Positions 28,083 to 37,646 of a stretch of 64,000 nucleotides of DNA are shown here, one piece after another. The position numbers and the translations under genes were made by a program. The notes beneath the pieces were generated by a model that saw only the letters and a program-made list of their open reading frames with translations, made no database searches and had not been told where the DNA came from. The stretch covers positions 186,001 to 250,000 of the forward strand of contig NZ_JAHTBK010000001.1 of NCBI RefSeq assembly GCF_020177575.1, written 5' to 3'. The stretch is from Hasllibacter sp. MH4015. GTDB lineage: Bacteria; Pseudomonadota; Alphaproteobacteria; Rhodobacterales; Rhodobacteraceae. Position 1 is the stretch's first letter. Each line of letters opens with the position of its first letter.

Positions 28083-28891
28083 ACGCCCCCGACCTCCGGA
28101 TCGACACGACCCGTCCCTGCCCGAGCTGCGGATCGGAGGCGCGCGCGGAGATGCCGCTTTTCCACCGTGACGAATGGCGAATGGTGAAATGTAGGGATTG
28201 CGACCTGGTCTATCTCCTCAACCCGCCGGGATACGAGGCGTTGGTGGAGGATTTCGCGTGGGAAAAGACCTCTGCCGATGAGCACCTGGCCCGACTTGAA
28301 GCCCGCCCAATCCTGCAACGGGCGGACCTTGCGACGCGCTGGCGCCACAAGATCGGACGCAAGCCCGATGCGGTGCGGTACGCGGAATGGTTCGGCGGCG
28401 GCAACCTTCTGAACGTCGGCTGCGCCGAGGCAAGCGTGCAATATCCCGGCTTCACGCAGTACGGGATCGAGATTTCGGCGGAGCTGGCCGAGGCGGCGAA
28501 CCGCAACCTGGCCGAGCAGGGCGGCTATTGCGTCCACGGCCCGGGTGCGGAGGCGATCCGCGAATTCCCCGATGCGATGTTCGACGGTGTGATCCTGCGC
28601 TCCTACCTGGAGCATGAGGAGCATCCCAGACCGGTTCTGGAGCATGTCGCGCGTGTCCTGAAACCCGGAGGGCGCGCTTACGTCCGGGTGCCGAATTTCA
28701 ACGCGCTGGGGCGGAAGATCTTCAAGACCAACTGGGTCGGCCTGCGCTATCCCGATCACGTGCAGTATTTCACGCTGGACACGCTCACCGATTTGGCACG
28801 ACGCACCGGGTTCACGGTGAAGGTGCTGAACCCGGTCCGCCTGCCGTTGGATGACAATATCAACGTGCTGTTCGAGAGGGCCGCGGCATGA
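28079..28891 (+). CDS. SAM-dependent methyltransferase with N-terminal zinc ribbon
   Basis: A 270-residue protein beginning with a zinc ribbon (CPSCG near 15-19, CRDCD near 42-46), followed by a class I methyltransferase domain: SAM-binding LLNVGCAEA near 108-116, acidic residues in YGIEISAE, and RSYLEHEEHPRP as motif IV region. It fits the group annotated as class I SAM-dependent methyltransferases linked to polysaccharide or O-antigen clusters. GTG 28079 overlaps the previous stop (GTGA). It pairs with the next methyltransferase-like gene. Substrate unknown. Confidence 0.75.
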   Translation: MNAPDLRIDTTRPCPSCGSEARAEMPLFHRDEWRMVKCRDCDLVYLLNPPGYEALVEDFAWEKTSADEHLARLEARPILQRADLATRWRHKIGRKPDAVRYAEWFGGGNLLNVGCAEASVQYPGFTQYGIEISAELAEAANRNLAEQGGYCVHGPGAEAIREFPDAMFDGVILRSYLEHEEHPRPVLEHVARVLKPGGRAYVRVPNFNALGRKIFKTNWVGLRYPDHVQYFTLDTLTDLARRTGFTVKVLNPVRLPLDDNINVLFERAAA

Positions 28892-29544
28892 GGCGGAAAC
28901 TGCAAGATGTATTCGAGACGAAGGTTTGGCCTTCCAGCGCGAAGGGCACACGTTCCGGGCCGGGATCAACGCTCAAGGCCACGGAGCGGGTGCGTGCGGC
29001 GCTGCCGGATGTCCTGAAACGCTACAAGGTGAAGACGTTCTTCGACGCGCCCTGCGGCGACTTCTACTGGATGCGCGAGGTCGATCTCGGCAAGCGGACC
29101 TATATCGGCGGCGACATCTCGTCTGAGATCATCGCCGACGTGACCGAGCAATATGCCAGCGACAAGGTCAGCTTCGTGCATATCGACATCACCAGCGATC
29201 CGCTGCCCAAGGCCGACATGATGATGTGCCGTGATTGCCTGTTCCACCTGAAGGACCGCTTCAAGTGGGGCTTCTTGCGTAATTTCGCGGAGGGGCCGAT
29301 CCCGTATCTGATGATGACGATGCACCATTTCGATCAAAACAATCACCTGAGCGACACGGGGAACTTCCAGCCCTTCTCGCCCATGGCGGCGCCGTTCAAC
29401 TTCCCCGCGCCGATCGAGATGGTCCACGAGACGGTCGATGAATTGCCCGACGATGTCGCCAATGCGCCCGATGCGCGGCAGATCAAGTCACTGGGCATCT
29501 GGAAGCGCAAGGATGTGAAAGCGGTTGTGGAGGCGCAGGGCTGA
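28888..29544 (+). CDS. Class I SAM-dependent methyltransferase-like protein
   Basis: A 218-residue predicted methyltransferase. The SAM-site is FFDAPCGDFYWM (51-62; in class I enzymes the loop is usually GxGxG, here APCGD), followed by YIGGDIS with an acidic residue, and MCRDCLFHLKD, the region that would hold the substrate side. The PCGDFYWM-type block is that of a family of 200-230-residue proteins annotated as methyltransferases in lipopolysaccharide or surface polysaccharide loci. It overlaps the preceding methyltransferase by four bases. Biochemical role unknown. Confidence 0.7.
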   Translation: MRRKLQDVFETKVWPSSAKGTRSGPGSTLKATERVRAALPDVLKRYKVKTFFDAPCGDFYWMREVDLGKRTYIGGDISSEIIADVTEQYASDKVSFVHIDITSDPLPKADMMMCRDCLFHLKDRFKWGFLRNFAEGPIPYLMMTMHHFDQNNHLSDTGNFQPFSPMAAPFNFPAPIEMVHETVDELPDDVANAPDARQIKSLGIWKRKDVKAVVEAQG

Positions 29545-29546
29545 CG

Positions 29547-30086
29547 ATGCGAAGCGTCCGGCGGATCTGGCGAAGGGGAGAGCGTGCAGCATGGCTGTGC
29601 GCCGCCATGTTGGTCATGTCCGTCGCGGTCCAAGCCGACGAGGATGCCCTGCCGACCCGCGCGGCGGAGGCGTTTGCCGCCCATTGCTTCAGCCCGTTCA
29701 TGACCGCCGAGCGCGCGGAAGAGGTGCTTGCCTCCACCGGCGCGCGGGTGGATTTCTACGATCTCGACCCGTTCTCCAACGCGGAGCCGTCGCCGGTGAC
29801 GGGGCGTCCCGCCACGACGGGTACGGACCGCCGTTGCGAAGTGGCTTTTGACGGCGATCATGCGGAACTCGCCGCTAGCGCCGCCATCGCGGGGCTGGAG
29901 ATGGAGGGGATCGACACAGAAGCGCCGATCCCCGACCGGTATCAACCCACCGAAGGCACGGCACTCCTGGGCGCACGGCAATTGAACCCGCGCCGCATCG
30001 CCGTGGTCCATGTGGGCACGCGCCCCGGCCCGAACGGGGTTGAGACATTCATGTTCGTGGAGCGGCTGATGCCGATCGCGCCATGA
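29547..30086 (+). CDS. Exported protein of unknown function
   Basis: A 179-residue protein with an Arg-rich N-terminus (RSVRRIWRRGERAAW) and a hydrophobic segment ending VQADEDA, likely a signal peptide. The mature part has one Cys near the start (AAHCFSPF) and another in DRRCEVAF. It begins two bases after the methyltransferase and overlaps the next gene by four. No family recognised. Its plan is like the protein at 27621, as noted there. Confidence 0.55.
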   Translation: MRSVRRIWRRGERAAWLCAAMLVMSVAVQADEDALPTRAAEAFAAHCFSPFMTAERAEEVLASTGARVDFYDLDPFSNAEPSPVTGRPATTGTDRRCEVAFDGDHAELAASAAIAGLEMEGIDTEAPIPDRYQPTEGTALLGARQLNPRRIAVVHVGTRPGPNGVETFMFVERLMPIAP

Positions 30087-30628
30087 GAGATGTGAATCCG
30101 AATGAAGCCATGACGTTCAACCGCCGTGCCCTGCCATGGTATTATGTTCTGGTCGCGCTGTTTGTCGCCGCATTGGGCATCACGATCTTATTGATCGGGC
30201 CCGAAGAGGGTGAAATCGGGATTATCCTTGTCGCCCTTTTCTGCATCGCGCTGGGCGTTTTTGGCCTCTACGCCGTCGTCAAGACGCGCCGCCACGCGGG
30301 TGAGCCGATGGTGACGCTGTCGCCCGACGGCCTGGTGTTCGAGGCGCAGGGCGGCGGCCCCGTGGCGTGGTCCGAATTGACCGGGCTGGCTTGGGTGAAC
30401 GTCAAGGGGCAGACCGGGCTGGTCGTGCAGATGACCGACGCCGCCCACAGCCGTGTTTCCCCGTCGCGCGCGATGCAAACCGCGGCAAAACTCGACCAAG
30501 CGCTTTTGGGCTCCAAGGGTCTGACCGTCTGGCACAACCAGATCGAAGGCTCCCTAGAAGAATTGGCCGGTCTGATCGCCGTTTATTCCAACGCCCATGG
30601 CGGCCCCGATCTGAGCGTGGCCCCATGA
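30083..30628 (+). CDS. Small two-helix membrane protein with a PH-like domain
   Basis: A 181-residue protein with two N-terminal membrane helices (about 19-39 and 46-64) and a soluble C-terminal part of about 110 residues. The segment EPMVTLSPDGLVFEAQGGGPVAW followed by ELTGLAWVNVKGQTGLVVQM resembles the STM3941-like/PH-type domain of small inner membrane proteins; I hold this at low confidence. It overlaps the previous gene by four bases and ends 36 bases before sucD. Function unknown. Confidence 0.6.
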   Translation: MRDVNPNEAMTFNRRALPWYYVLVALFVAALGITILLIGPEEGEIGIILVALFCIALGVFGLYAVVKTRRHAGEPMVTLSPDGLVFEAQGGGPVAWSELTGLAWVNVKGQTGLVVQMTDAAHSRVSPSRAMQTAAKLDQALLGSKGLTVWHNQIEGSLEELAGLIAVYSNAHGGPDLSVAP

Positions 30629-30664
30629 CGAACCCACTTGTCCCAATGACCGAAGGAGGCCCCT

Positions 30665-31546
30665 ATGGCCGTACTCGTTGACGAAAACACCAAGGTGATC
30701 TGCCAAGGCTTCACCGGCTCCCAGGGCACGTTCCATTCGGAGCAGGCGATCGAGTACGGCACCAAGATGGTGGGCGGCGTGACGCCGGGCAAAGGCGGGA
30801 TGACCCATCTGGACCTGCCGGTCTTCAACTCCGTGCATGAGGCCAAGGCCGTGACGGAGGCCAATGCCTCAGTCATCTACGTGCCGCCGCCCTTCGCCGC
30901 GGATTCGATCCTGGAGGCGATTGATGCGGAGATGGAGCTGATCTGCTGCATCACCGAAGGCATCCCTGTGCTGGACATGATGAAGGTGAAGCGGGCTTTG
31001 GAGGGCTCCAAGTCGATCCTGATCGGGCCGAACTGCCCTGGTATCATCACGCCCGACGCCTGCAAGATCGGCATCATGCCGGGCCATATCCACCGGCGCG
31101 GATCGGTGGGCGTTGTCTCGCGCTCCGGCACCCTGACCTATGAGGCGGTCAAGCAGACCTCCGATGTGGGTCTGGGGCAATCCACCTGCGTAGGCATCGG
31201 CGGCGACCCGATCAAGGGAACCGAACATATCGACGTGCTGGAATGGTTCCTGGCCGATGACGAGACGCATTCGATCATCATGATCGGTGAGATTGGCGGC
31301 TCCGCCGAGGAGGAAGCCGCGCAATTCCTGATCGACGAGGCCAAAAAGGGCCGGAAAAAGCCGGTCGCCGGGTTCATCGCGGGGCGCACTGCACCGCCGG
31401 GCCGTCGCATGGGCCATGCCGGTGCCATTGTGGCGGGCGGCAAAGGCGGTGCCGATGACAAGATCGAGGCAATGCGCGCCGCCGGTATCGTGGTGGCCGA
31501 CAGCCCCGCGACGCTGGGTGAGGCGGTTCTGGAAGCCATCGGGTGA
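30665..31546 (+). CDS. sucD: Succinyl-CoA synthetase alpha subunit
   Basis: The 293-residue alpha subunit binds CoA and carries the phospho-histidine. The N-terminal CoA fold includes [20 protein letters not shown], and the C-terminal flavodoxin-like domain carries GPNCPGI and the active His251 in [11 protein letters not shown] follows AAGGAGG at a good distance. Five genes lie between it and sucC, so the two subunits must be matched across about 3 kb of transcript. Confidence 0.97.
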   Translation: MAVLVDENTKVICQGFTGSQGTFHSEQAIEYGTKMVGGVTPGKGGMTHLDLPVFNSVHEAKAVTEANASVIYVPPPFAADSILEAIDAEMELICCITEGIPVLDMMKVKRALEGSKSILIGPNCPGIITPDACKIGIMPGHIHRRGSVGVVSRSGTLTYEAVKQTSDVGLGQSTCVGIGGDPIKGTEHIDVLEWFLADDETHSIIMIGEIGGSAEEEAAQFLIDEAKKGRKKPVAGFIAGRTAPPGRRMGHAGAIVAGGKGGADDKIEAMRAAGIVVADSPATLGEAVLEAIG

Positions 31547-31562
31547 GCCGGTCGGGGATGTG

Positions 31563-31781
31563 ATGCAAACTCACGTGTCAAATGTGCCGTTGGACCTGCG
31601 CCGCCCTTTGCGGCTGCGCGGGCCGATGTCACGCCGGGCCTTTACGAGTCCGGCTAGTTTGACAGGCTTGCGCGCACGGCTCCCACTTCACATCGCTGCG
31701 GTTCTCACGGGTATGGTGGCCGTGGCGTCGCTGTTCAATCGCCCATTCGCGTCGCCCCCTGGCAAGGACGCGGTGGCATGA
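31563..31781 (+). CDS. Doubtful small ORF between sucD and the DUF805 pair
   Basis: A 72-residue open frame whose stop overlaps the DUF805 start by four bases (ATGA), which is what coupled genes look like here. It has a basic middle and a hydrophobic stretch (LHIAAVLTGMVAVASLF). No ribosome site or family signature was seen, so chance is at least as likely. The rest of the 231-base gap after sucD shows no RNA or repeat. Confidence 0.25.
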   Translation: MQTHVSNVPLDLRRPLRLRGPMSRRAFTSPASLTGLRARLPLHIAAVLTGMVAVASLFNRPFASPPGKDAVA

Positions 31782-32431
31782 CGTTCGGGGAGGCCATATC
31801 CCACAATATCCGGAACATGTTCCGGTTCGCCGGGCGTGACCCGCGCTCGTCCTTCTGGTGGTTCGTGCTGTTCGTGTTCCTGGGCTCCATCGTGGCCAAC
31901 ATGATCGACGGCATCTTCTGGCTGTTCCGGGCGGAGTCCGTGCTGGCACGGCTGGAGCAGCCAGAGGAATTCTTCGCGATGTTCGTGGGCAACCCGTGGA
32001 TTTATTTCCTGTTCGCGCCAGTTTCGTTGATCTGGATGCTCGTGACGCTGGTGCCGCTTTTTTCCTGCGGCATCAGGCGCAGGCACGATTGCGACAAATC
32101 CGGAACGGGGTTCGTTCTGGCGTGCCTCGTCGCTCTGGCCGCGAGTGTGGTGGCGCTCGTCTACATGTTCCAGTTCTTCTCGATCTTCGCCGACTATATC
32201 CTCGCCTCCGCCCAGAACCCGGGCGCTTCCGGCTCTCCGTTCGATGACCCGGAGACGTTCGCGATGGTCACGCGGTTCATGGGGATTGTGTCCATCCTGT
32301 CGCTGCTGCAATTCGCAGCCGGTATCGTGATCCTGATCATGATGGCCACCAAGGGCACGGCTGGCCCGAACCGGTATGGGGACGACCCGCTGGCCGCTTT
32401 ACCCCCCGATATTCCAGTGCAGAGTATTTGA
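31778..32431 (+). CDS. DUF805 inner membrane protein (first of a pair)
   Basis: A 217-residue membrane protein. The N-terminus (FRFAGRDPRSSFWWFVLF) and the middle block SCGIRRRHDCDKSG match the DUF805 pattern, with the Arg-His-Asp block between helices. About four membrane helices are seen. DUF805 function is unknown. It lies directly before a second DUF805 gene, with only a base between stop and start; the two share the DPRS-xxWW-VLF core and are an old tandem duplication. Possibly part of the sucD-sucA transcript. Confidence 0.85.
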   Translation: MTFGEAISHNIRNMFRFAGRDPRSSFWWFVLFVFLGSIVANMIDGIFWLFRAESVLARLEQPEEFFAMFVGNPWIYFLFAPVSLIWMLVTLVPLFSCGIRRRHDCDKSGTGFVLACLVALAASVVALVYMFQFFSIFADYILASAQNPGASGSPFDDPETFAMVTRFMGIVSILSLLQFAAGIVILIMMATKGTAGPNRYGDDPLAALPPDIPVQSI

Positions 32432-32432
32432 G

Positions 32433-33023
32433 ATGACATTCACAGAATCCATTCGACACAACATCGTCCATTGCACCAATTTCAGCGACCGCGATCCGCG
32501 CTCCGCCTATTGGTGGTACGTGCTGTTTGTCTCTCTCGGCGCGCTCGTGGCCATGGTCCTCGATTTCATCATTTTCTGGCCCGCCGCCGGCGAAGGGCGG
32601 ATCGCCGCGTTCCTGTCGGAAAACTTCCAGTCGATCACCGATTTCTACATCAACGTCATGCCGATCACGACGTTCTGGTATCTCCTGAACTACCTGCCGG
32701 TCCTTGCCTGTGGCGTTCGACGGATGCGGGACCAGAACAAGCCCGCCTGGTGGTTCATCGTGACAATCATCTTCGTCACGATCATGTCCGTGGTCGTATT
32801 CAACGTCACCGGCCCGCAATCGGCGGAGCTGATGATGGTGGCCTTCAACCCCAATGCGACCATGTCCGAGCTGAACCGCGTTCTGGCCGATGCGGAGCAG
32901 TTGAACCGCACCTCCACGATCCTGTCGGGCATCCAGACCTTGCCGAGCCTGCTCATCATCATCTGGATGGCCACCCGCGGCACCGTCGGACCCAACCCCC
33001 ATGGGGAGGATCCGTTGGGATGA
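32433..33023 (+). CDS. DUF805 inner membrane protein (second of a pair)
   Basis: A 196-residue paralogue of the preceding protein, with FSDRDPRSAYWWYVLF, ACGVRRMRDQNKPAWW and C-terminal WMATRGTVGPNPHGEDPLG, the last shared in form with WxATxGTxGPNxxGxDPL of the first copy. ATG 32433 is chosen as it restores the shared MTFxESIxHNI start. Sequence identity between the copies is modest, so each may bind a different partner. About 100 bases separate it from sucA. Confidence 0.85.
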   Translation: MTFTESIRHNIVHCTNFSDRDPRSAYWWYVLFVSLGALVAMVLDFIIFWPAAGEGRIAAFLSENFQSITDFYINVMPITTFWYLLNYLPVLACGVRRMRDQNKPAWWFIVTIIFVTIMSVVVFNVTGPQSAELMMVAFNPNATMSELNRVLADAEQLNRTSTILSGIQTLPSLLIIIWMATRGTVGPNPHGEDPLG

Positions 33024-33125
33024 CATTCGACGAACCCACCCCCATCTGTTGCGACACCCACGCGCAACGTCCGGGCGGCGCGGCGCAGGCCCCCATTCTC
33101 CAGGTAAAATTCAGGAGCGATCTGA

Positions 33126-36086
33126 ATGACTGACCAATCCCCCAACGACCAGTTCCACGCCTCCAGCTTCATGCAGGGGCACAATGCGGAATATCTGGAG
33201 CAGCTTTACGCGCAATATGCCCGCGATCCGTCGGCGGTCGACGCGGCTTGGGCGGAGTTCTTCAACGCTCTCGGTGATGCCGAAGCCGCCGAGCAGGAGG
33301 CCGAGGGGCCGTCCTGGGCGCGCAACGACTGGCCGCCCGTGCCGGGTGACGACCTGACCGCCGCGCTGACCGGCGAATGGCCCGCCGTGCCGGAGGAGGG
33401 GAAGGCCGCCGGTAAGAAGATCAAGGCCAAGGCGGAAGAAAAGGGCGTCGAGCTGACCGACGACCAGGTGCAGCGCGCCGTGCTGGATTCGATCCGGGCG
33501 CTGATGCTGATCCGCGCCTACCGTATCCGGGGCCATCTCGTGGCGGACCTCGACCCGCTGGGGATGCGCGACCAGACCCCGCATCCGGAACTGGACCCGG
33601 CATCCTATGGCTTTGAAGAGGCGGACATGGACCGCCCGATCTTCATCGACAATGTGCTGGGGCTCGAAATGGCCTCCATGCGGCAGATCGTGGAAATCGT
33701 GCGCCGCACCTACTGCGGCACGTTCGCGCTGCAATACATGCACATCTCCAATCCGGTCGAAGCCTCCTGGCTGAAGGAGCGGATCGAGGGCTACGGCAAG
33801 GAGATTGCCTTCACCAAGAACGGGCGCAAGGCGATCCTCAACAAGATGGTCGAGGCGGAGGGGTTCGAGAAATTCCTCCACGTCAAATACATGGGCACGA
33901 AACGCTTCGGCCTGGACGGTGGCGAGAGCCTGATCCCCGCGATGGAGCAGATCATCAAGCGCGGTGGCCAGCTGGGCCTGGAAGAGATCATCATCGGCAT
34001 GCCGCACCGGGGCCGGTTGAGCGTCCTGGCCAACGTGATGCAAAAACCCTACCGCGCGATCTTCAACGAATTCCAAGGCGGCTCCTTCAAGCCGGAGGAC
34101 GTGGATGGCTCGGGCGATGTGAAATACCACCTCGGTGCGTCCAGCGACCGGGAATTTGACGGCAATACCGTCCACCTTTCGCTTACTGCCAACCCTTCCC
34201 ACCTCGAGGCGGTGAACCCCGTCGTGTTGGGCAAGGTTCGCGCCAAGCAGGATCAGAAGAACGACGACGATCGTACCAAGGTCATGGGCATCCTGCTGCA
34301 CGGTGATGCGGCCTTCGCCGGGCAAGGGGTCGTGGCCGAGGGGTTCGGCCTGTCCGGTCTGCGCGGCCACAAGACCGGCGGCACGATCCACATCGTCGTC
34401 AACAACCAGATCGGCTTCACGACCGCGCCGCATTTCAGCCGCTCCAGCCCCTATCCCACGGATATTGCCCTGATGGTGGAGGCCCCGATTTTCCATGTGA
34501 ACGGTGACGACCCGGAGGCGGTCGTCCACGCCGCGAAGGTCGCCACGGAGTTCCGGCAGATGTTCCACAAGGACGTGGTCATCGACATCTTCTGCTATCG
34601 CAGGTTCGGCCATAACGAGGGCGATGAGCCCATGTTCACCAACCCGATCATGTATAAGAAGATCAAGACCCAGAAAACGACCCTCGCGCTCTATACCGAG
34701 CGTCTGGTCGCGGACGGCCTGATCCCCGAGGGCGAGATCGAGGACATGAAGGCGTCCTTCCAATCCTACCTCAACGACGAATTCGAGGCGGGCAAGGATT
34801 ACAAGCCCAACAAGGCCGACTGGCTTGACGGTCGCTGGTCGCACTTGGATCGCGATGACGGGGATGATTACCAGCGCGGCCAGACCGCGATCAAGCCCGA
34901 GACGTTCGAGGAGGTGGGCAAGGCCCTGACCACCGCGCCCGAGGGGTTCGCCCTGCACAAGACGGTCGGGCGCCTGCTCGACGCCAAGGCGGAGATGTTC
35001 AAAAACGGCAAGGGCATCGACTGGGCTACGGGAGAGGCGCTCGCCTTCGGTTCGCTGATGACGGAAGGTTATCCGGTGCGGCTCTCCGGCCAGGATTCGA
35101 CGCGCGGCACCTTCTCCCAACGTCATTCCGGCCTGATCGACCAGACCAACGAGGAGCGCTACTACCCGCTCAACCACATCCGCAAGGGTCAGGCCCACTA
35201 TGAGGTCATCGACTCGATGCTGTCTGAATACGCGGTGCTCGGGTTCGAATACGGCTATTCCCTGGCCGAACCCAATGCCCTGGTCTTGTGGGAGGCGCAG
35301 TTCGGTGATTTCGCCAACGGTGCGCAGATCATGTTCGACCAGTTCATCTCGTCCGGTGAGCGCAAGTGGCTGCGGATGAGCGGCCTTGTCATGTTGCTGC
35401 CCCATGGCTTCGAAGGGCAGGGGCCGGAACATTCCTCCGCCCGCCTGGAACGGTTCTTGCAAATGTCGGCGGAGGATAACTGGATCGTCGCCAATTGCAC
35501 GACGCCGGCCAATTACTTCCATATCCTGCGCCGTCAGATCCACCGCGATTTCCGCAAGCCGTTGGTCCTGATGACGCCCAAGTCCCTGCTGCGCCACAAG
35601 ATGGCCGTCAGCGAGGCGGAGGATTTCACCACCGGGTCCAGCTTCCACCGCTGCCTGTGGGACGATGCGCAAAAGGGCAATTCGGACACGGAATTGGTGG
35701 CTGATGACAAGATCAAGCAGGTCGTGATCTGCTCCGGCAAGGTCTATTACGATCTGCTGGAAGAACGCGACGCGCGCGGGATCGACGACATTTATTTGCT
35801 GCGGATCGAGCAGTTTTATCCGTTCCCCGCGCTGGCCCTCGTGAAGGAGCTGGAACGCTTCAAGCAAGCCAAGATCGTCTGGTGCCAGGAAGAGCCGAAG
35901 AACCAAGGCGCGTGGTCGTTCATCGAGCCGAACCTCGAATGGGTCCTGACCCGTATCGGCGCCGACACGACCCGGCCACGCTATGCCGGGCGTAACGCCT
36001 CGGCCTCGCCCGCGACGGGCCTGGCCTCTGCCCATAAATCCCAACAAGCAGCACTCGTCGACAGTGCGCTGACCATCGAAGGGTAA
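33126..36086 (+). CDS. sucA: 2-oxoglutarate dehydrogenase E1 component
   Basis: Thiamine-diphosphate-dependent decarboxylase of the 2-oxoglutarate dehydrogenase complex. The 986 residues begin with an E2-binding helix (QFHASSFMQGHNAEYLEQLY) typical of OdhA, followed by a variable linker. The TPP domain has IIGMPHRGRL near 290 and HGDAAFAGQGVV near 395 with NNQIGFTT after it; the transketolase-like domain carries RDSTRG-like QDSTRGTFSQRH near 655. Length is slightly above E. coli SucA (933). ATG follows AGGAGCGATCTGA. It lies seven bases before odhB. Confidence 0.97.
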   Translation: MTDQSPNDQFHASSFMQGHNAEYLEQLYAQYARDPSAVDAAWAEFFNALGDAEAAEQEAEGPSWARNDWPPVPGDDLTAALTGEWPAVPEEGKAAGKKIKAKAEEKGVELTDDQVQRAVLDSIRALMLIRAYRIRGHLVADLDPLGMRDQTPHPELDPASYGFEEADMDRPIFIDNVLGLEMASMRQIVEIVRRTYCGTFALQYMHISNPVEASWLKERIEGYGKEIAFTKNGRKAILNKMVEAEGFEKFLHVKYMGTKRFGLDGGESLIPAMEQIIKRGGQLGLEEIIIGMPHRGRLSVLANVMQKPYRAIFNEFQGGSFKPEDVDGSGDVKYHLGASSDREFDGNTVHLSLTANPSHLEAVNPVVLGKVRAKQDQKNDDDRTKVMGILLHGDAAFAGQGVVAEGFGLSGLRGHKTGGTIHIVVNNQIGFTTAPHFSRSSPYPTDIALMVEAPIFHVNGDDPEAVVHAAKVATEFRQMFHKDVVIDIFCYRRFGHNEGDEPMFTNPIMYKKIKTQKTTLALYTERLVADGLIPEGEIEDMKASFQSYLNDEFEAGKDYKPNKADWLDGRWSHLDRDDGDDYQRGQTAIKPETFEEVGKALTTAPEGFALHKTVGRLLDAKAEMFKNGKGIDWATGEALAFGSLMTEGYPVRLSGQDSTRGTFSQRHSGLIDQTNEERYYPLNHIRKGQAHYEVIDSMLSEYAVLGFEYGYSLAEPNALVLWEAQFGDFANGAQIMFDQFISSGERKWLRMSGLVMLLPHGFEGQGPEHSSARLERFLQMSAEDNWIVANCTTPANYFHILRRQIHRDFRKPLVLMTPKSLLRHKMAVSEAEDFTTGSSFHRCLWDDAQKGNSDTELVADDKIKQVVICSGKVYYDLLEERDARGIDDIYLLRIEQFYPFPALALVKELERFKQAKIVWCQEEPKNQGAWSFIEPNLEWVLTRIGADTTRPRYAGRNASASPATGLASAHKSQQAALVDSALTIEG

Positions 36087-36092
36087 TTGAAG

Positions 36093-37646
36093 ATGTCTGT
36101 AGAAATTCGTGTGCCCACCCTGGGCGAATCCGTGACCGAGGCGACCGTCGCGACCTGGTTCAAGAAGCCGGGCGACACCGTCGCGGTCGACGAGATGTTG
36201 TGCGAGTTGGAGACCGACAAGGTCACGGTGGAAGTGCCTTCCCCCGCCGCAGGCACGTTGGGAGAGATCGTGGCCGCCGAGGGTGAAACCGTCGGTGTCG
36301 ATGCCCTGCTGGCGACGTTGAGCGAGGGGGATGCAGGATCGACCGCGGCCCCCAAGGGCAAGGAAACTGCCGAAGATGACGGTGCCGCCTCCGCCGCCGC
36401 GCGCACCGCGTCCAAGGATGACGGCGGGGACGCGGTTGACGTGATGGTGCCGACCCTTGGCGAGTCCGTGACGGAAGCCACCGTATCCACATGGTTCAAG
36501 AAGGTGGGCGACAGCGTCGCGCAGGACGAGATGCTGTGTGAGCTGGAAACGGACAAGGTCTCGGTCGAGGTGCCATCGCCTGCCGCGGGTGTCCTGTCGG
36601 AGATCCTGGCTGAGGAAGGCACCACCGTGGAGGCCAGCGCGAAACTTGCCGTGATCGGCGGAGCATCGGGTGCGCCCGCAGTCGCGCCGTCCTCCACCGG
36701 CGATGGGGTCACTGGGGGCGATCAGTACACGGCCCCTCCCGCCGGCAGGGACGCGGCCGATGTCGAAAACGCGCCATCCGCCCAGAAGATGATGGCAGAC
36801 AAAGGGATCAGTGCCGATCAGGTCCAGGGCACGGGCCGCGATGGCCGCATCATGAAGGAAGACGTGATGAAGGCCGCGTCCCAGCCCGCATCTGCGCCCG
36901 CCCCCGCCGCACAGGCACCCCGCGCGCCGGTGGCCGCCGATGACGAAGCGCGGGAGGAGCGGGTGAAGATGACCCGCCTGCGCCAAACCATCGCGCGCCG
37001 CCTGAAGGACGCCCAGAACACCGCCGCGATCCTGACCACGTATAACGAGGTCGACATGGGCGCGGTGATGGAATTGCGCAACGAATACAAGGATCTGTTC
37101 CTGAAGAAGCACGGCGTGAAGCTTGGCTTCATGTCGTTCTTCACCAAGGCCTGTGTCCACGCGCTGCGCGAGGTGCCCGAGGTGAACGCGGAAATCGACG
37201 GCACGGATATCGTCTATAAGAACTTCGTCCATATGGGCATCGCCGCAGGCACGCCCCAAGGCCTTGTGGTGCCCGTGATCCGCGACGCCGACGCGATGAG
37301 CTTTGCCGATATCGAGAAAGCGATCGCCGAGAAGGGCTCCAAGGCGCGCGATGGCAAGCTGTCCATGGCGGAGATGCAGGGCGGCACCTTCACGATCTCC
37401 AACGGCGGGGTCTATGGCTCGCTCATGTCCTCGCCCATCCTCAACCCGCCGCAATCCGGTATCTTGGGGATGCACAAGATCCAGGACCGCCCGATGGTGG
37501 TGAACGGAGAGATCGTGATCCGCCCGATGATGTATCTGGCTCTGTCCTATGACCACCGGATCGTGGACGGCAAAGGGGCGGTGACGTTCCTTGTCCGCGT
37601 GAAAGAGGCGTTGGAGGATCCGCGCCGGTTGCTGATGGACCTGTGA
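36093..37646 (+). CDS. odhB: Dihydrolipoyl succinyltransferase (E2) with two lipoyl domains
   Basis: The E2 core of the 2-oxoglutarate dehydrogenase complex, transferring the succinyl group to CoA. The 517 residues carry two tandem lipoyl domains, with lipoyl lysines K43 and K155 in ELETDKV, joined by an Ala-rich linker; most characterised E2o proteins, including E. coli SucB, have one. A peripheral subunit-binding domain follows (about 226-260, [11 protein letters not shown]), then the acyltransferase core ending with the catalytic SYDHRIVDG (His488, Asp492). Start 36093 (MSVEIRV) is preferred to a TTG two codons earlier. Translation couples to the next gene through GTGA. Confidence 0.96.
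   Translation: MSVEIRVPTLGESVTEATVATWFKKPGDTVAVDEMLCELETDKVTVEVPSPAAGTLGEIVAAEGETVGVDALLATLSEGDAGSTAAPKGKETAEDDGAASAAARTASKDDGGDAVDVMVPTLGESVTEATVSTWFKKVGDSVAQDEMLCELETDKVSVEVPSPAAGVLSEILAEEGTTVEASAKLAVIGGASGAPAVAPSSTGDGVTGGDQYTAPPAGRDAADVENAPSAQKMMADKGISADQVQGTGRDGRIMKEDVMKAASQPASAPAPAAQAPRAPVAADDEAREERVKMTRLRQTIARRLKDAQNTAAILTTYNEVDMGAVMELRNEYKDLFLKKHGVKLGFMSFFTKACVHALREVPEVNAEIDGTDIVYKNFVHMGIAAGTPQGLVVPVIRDADAMSFADIEKAIAEKGSKARDGKLSMAEMQGGTFTISNGGVYGSLMSSPILNPPQSGILGMHKIQDRPMVVNGEIVIRPMMYLALSYDHRIVDGKGAVTFLVRVKEALEDPRRLLMDL

Noticed and set aside
26228-28969. 913-codon minus-strand frame
   Set aside because: Antisense of sucC and the following genes, and it runs through the paired palindromes; same GC artefact.
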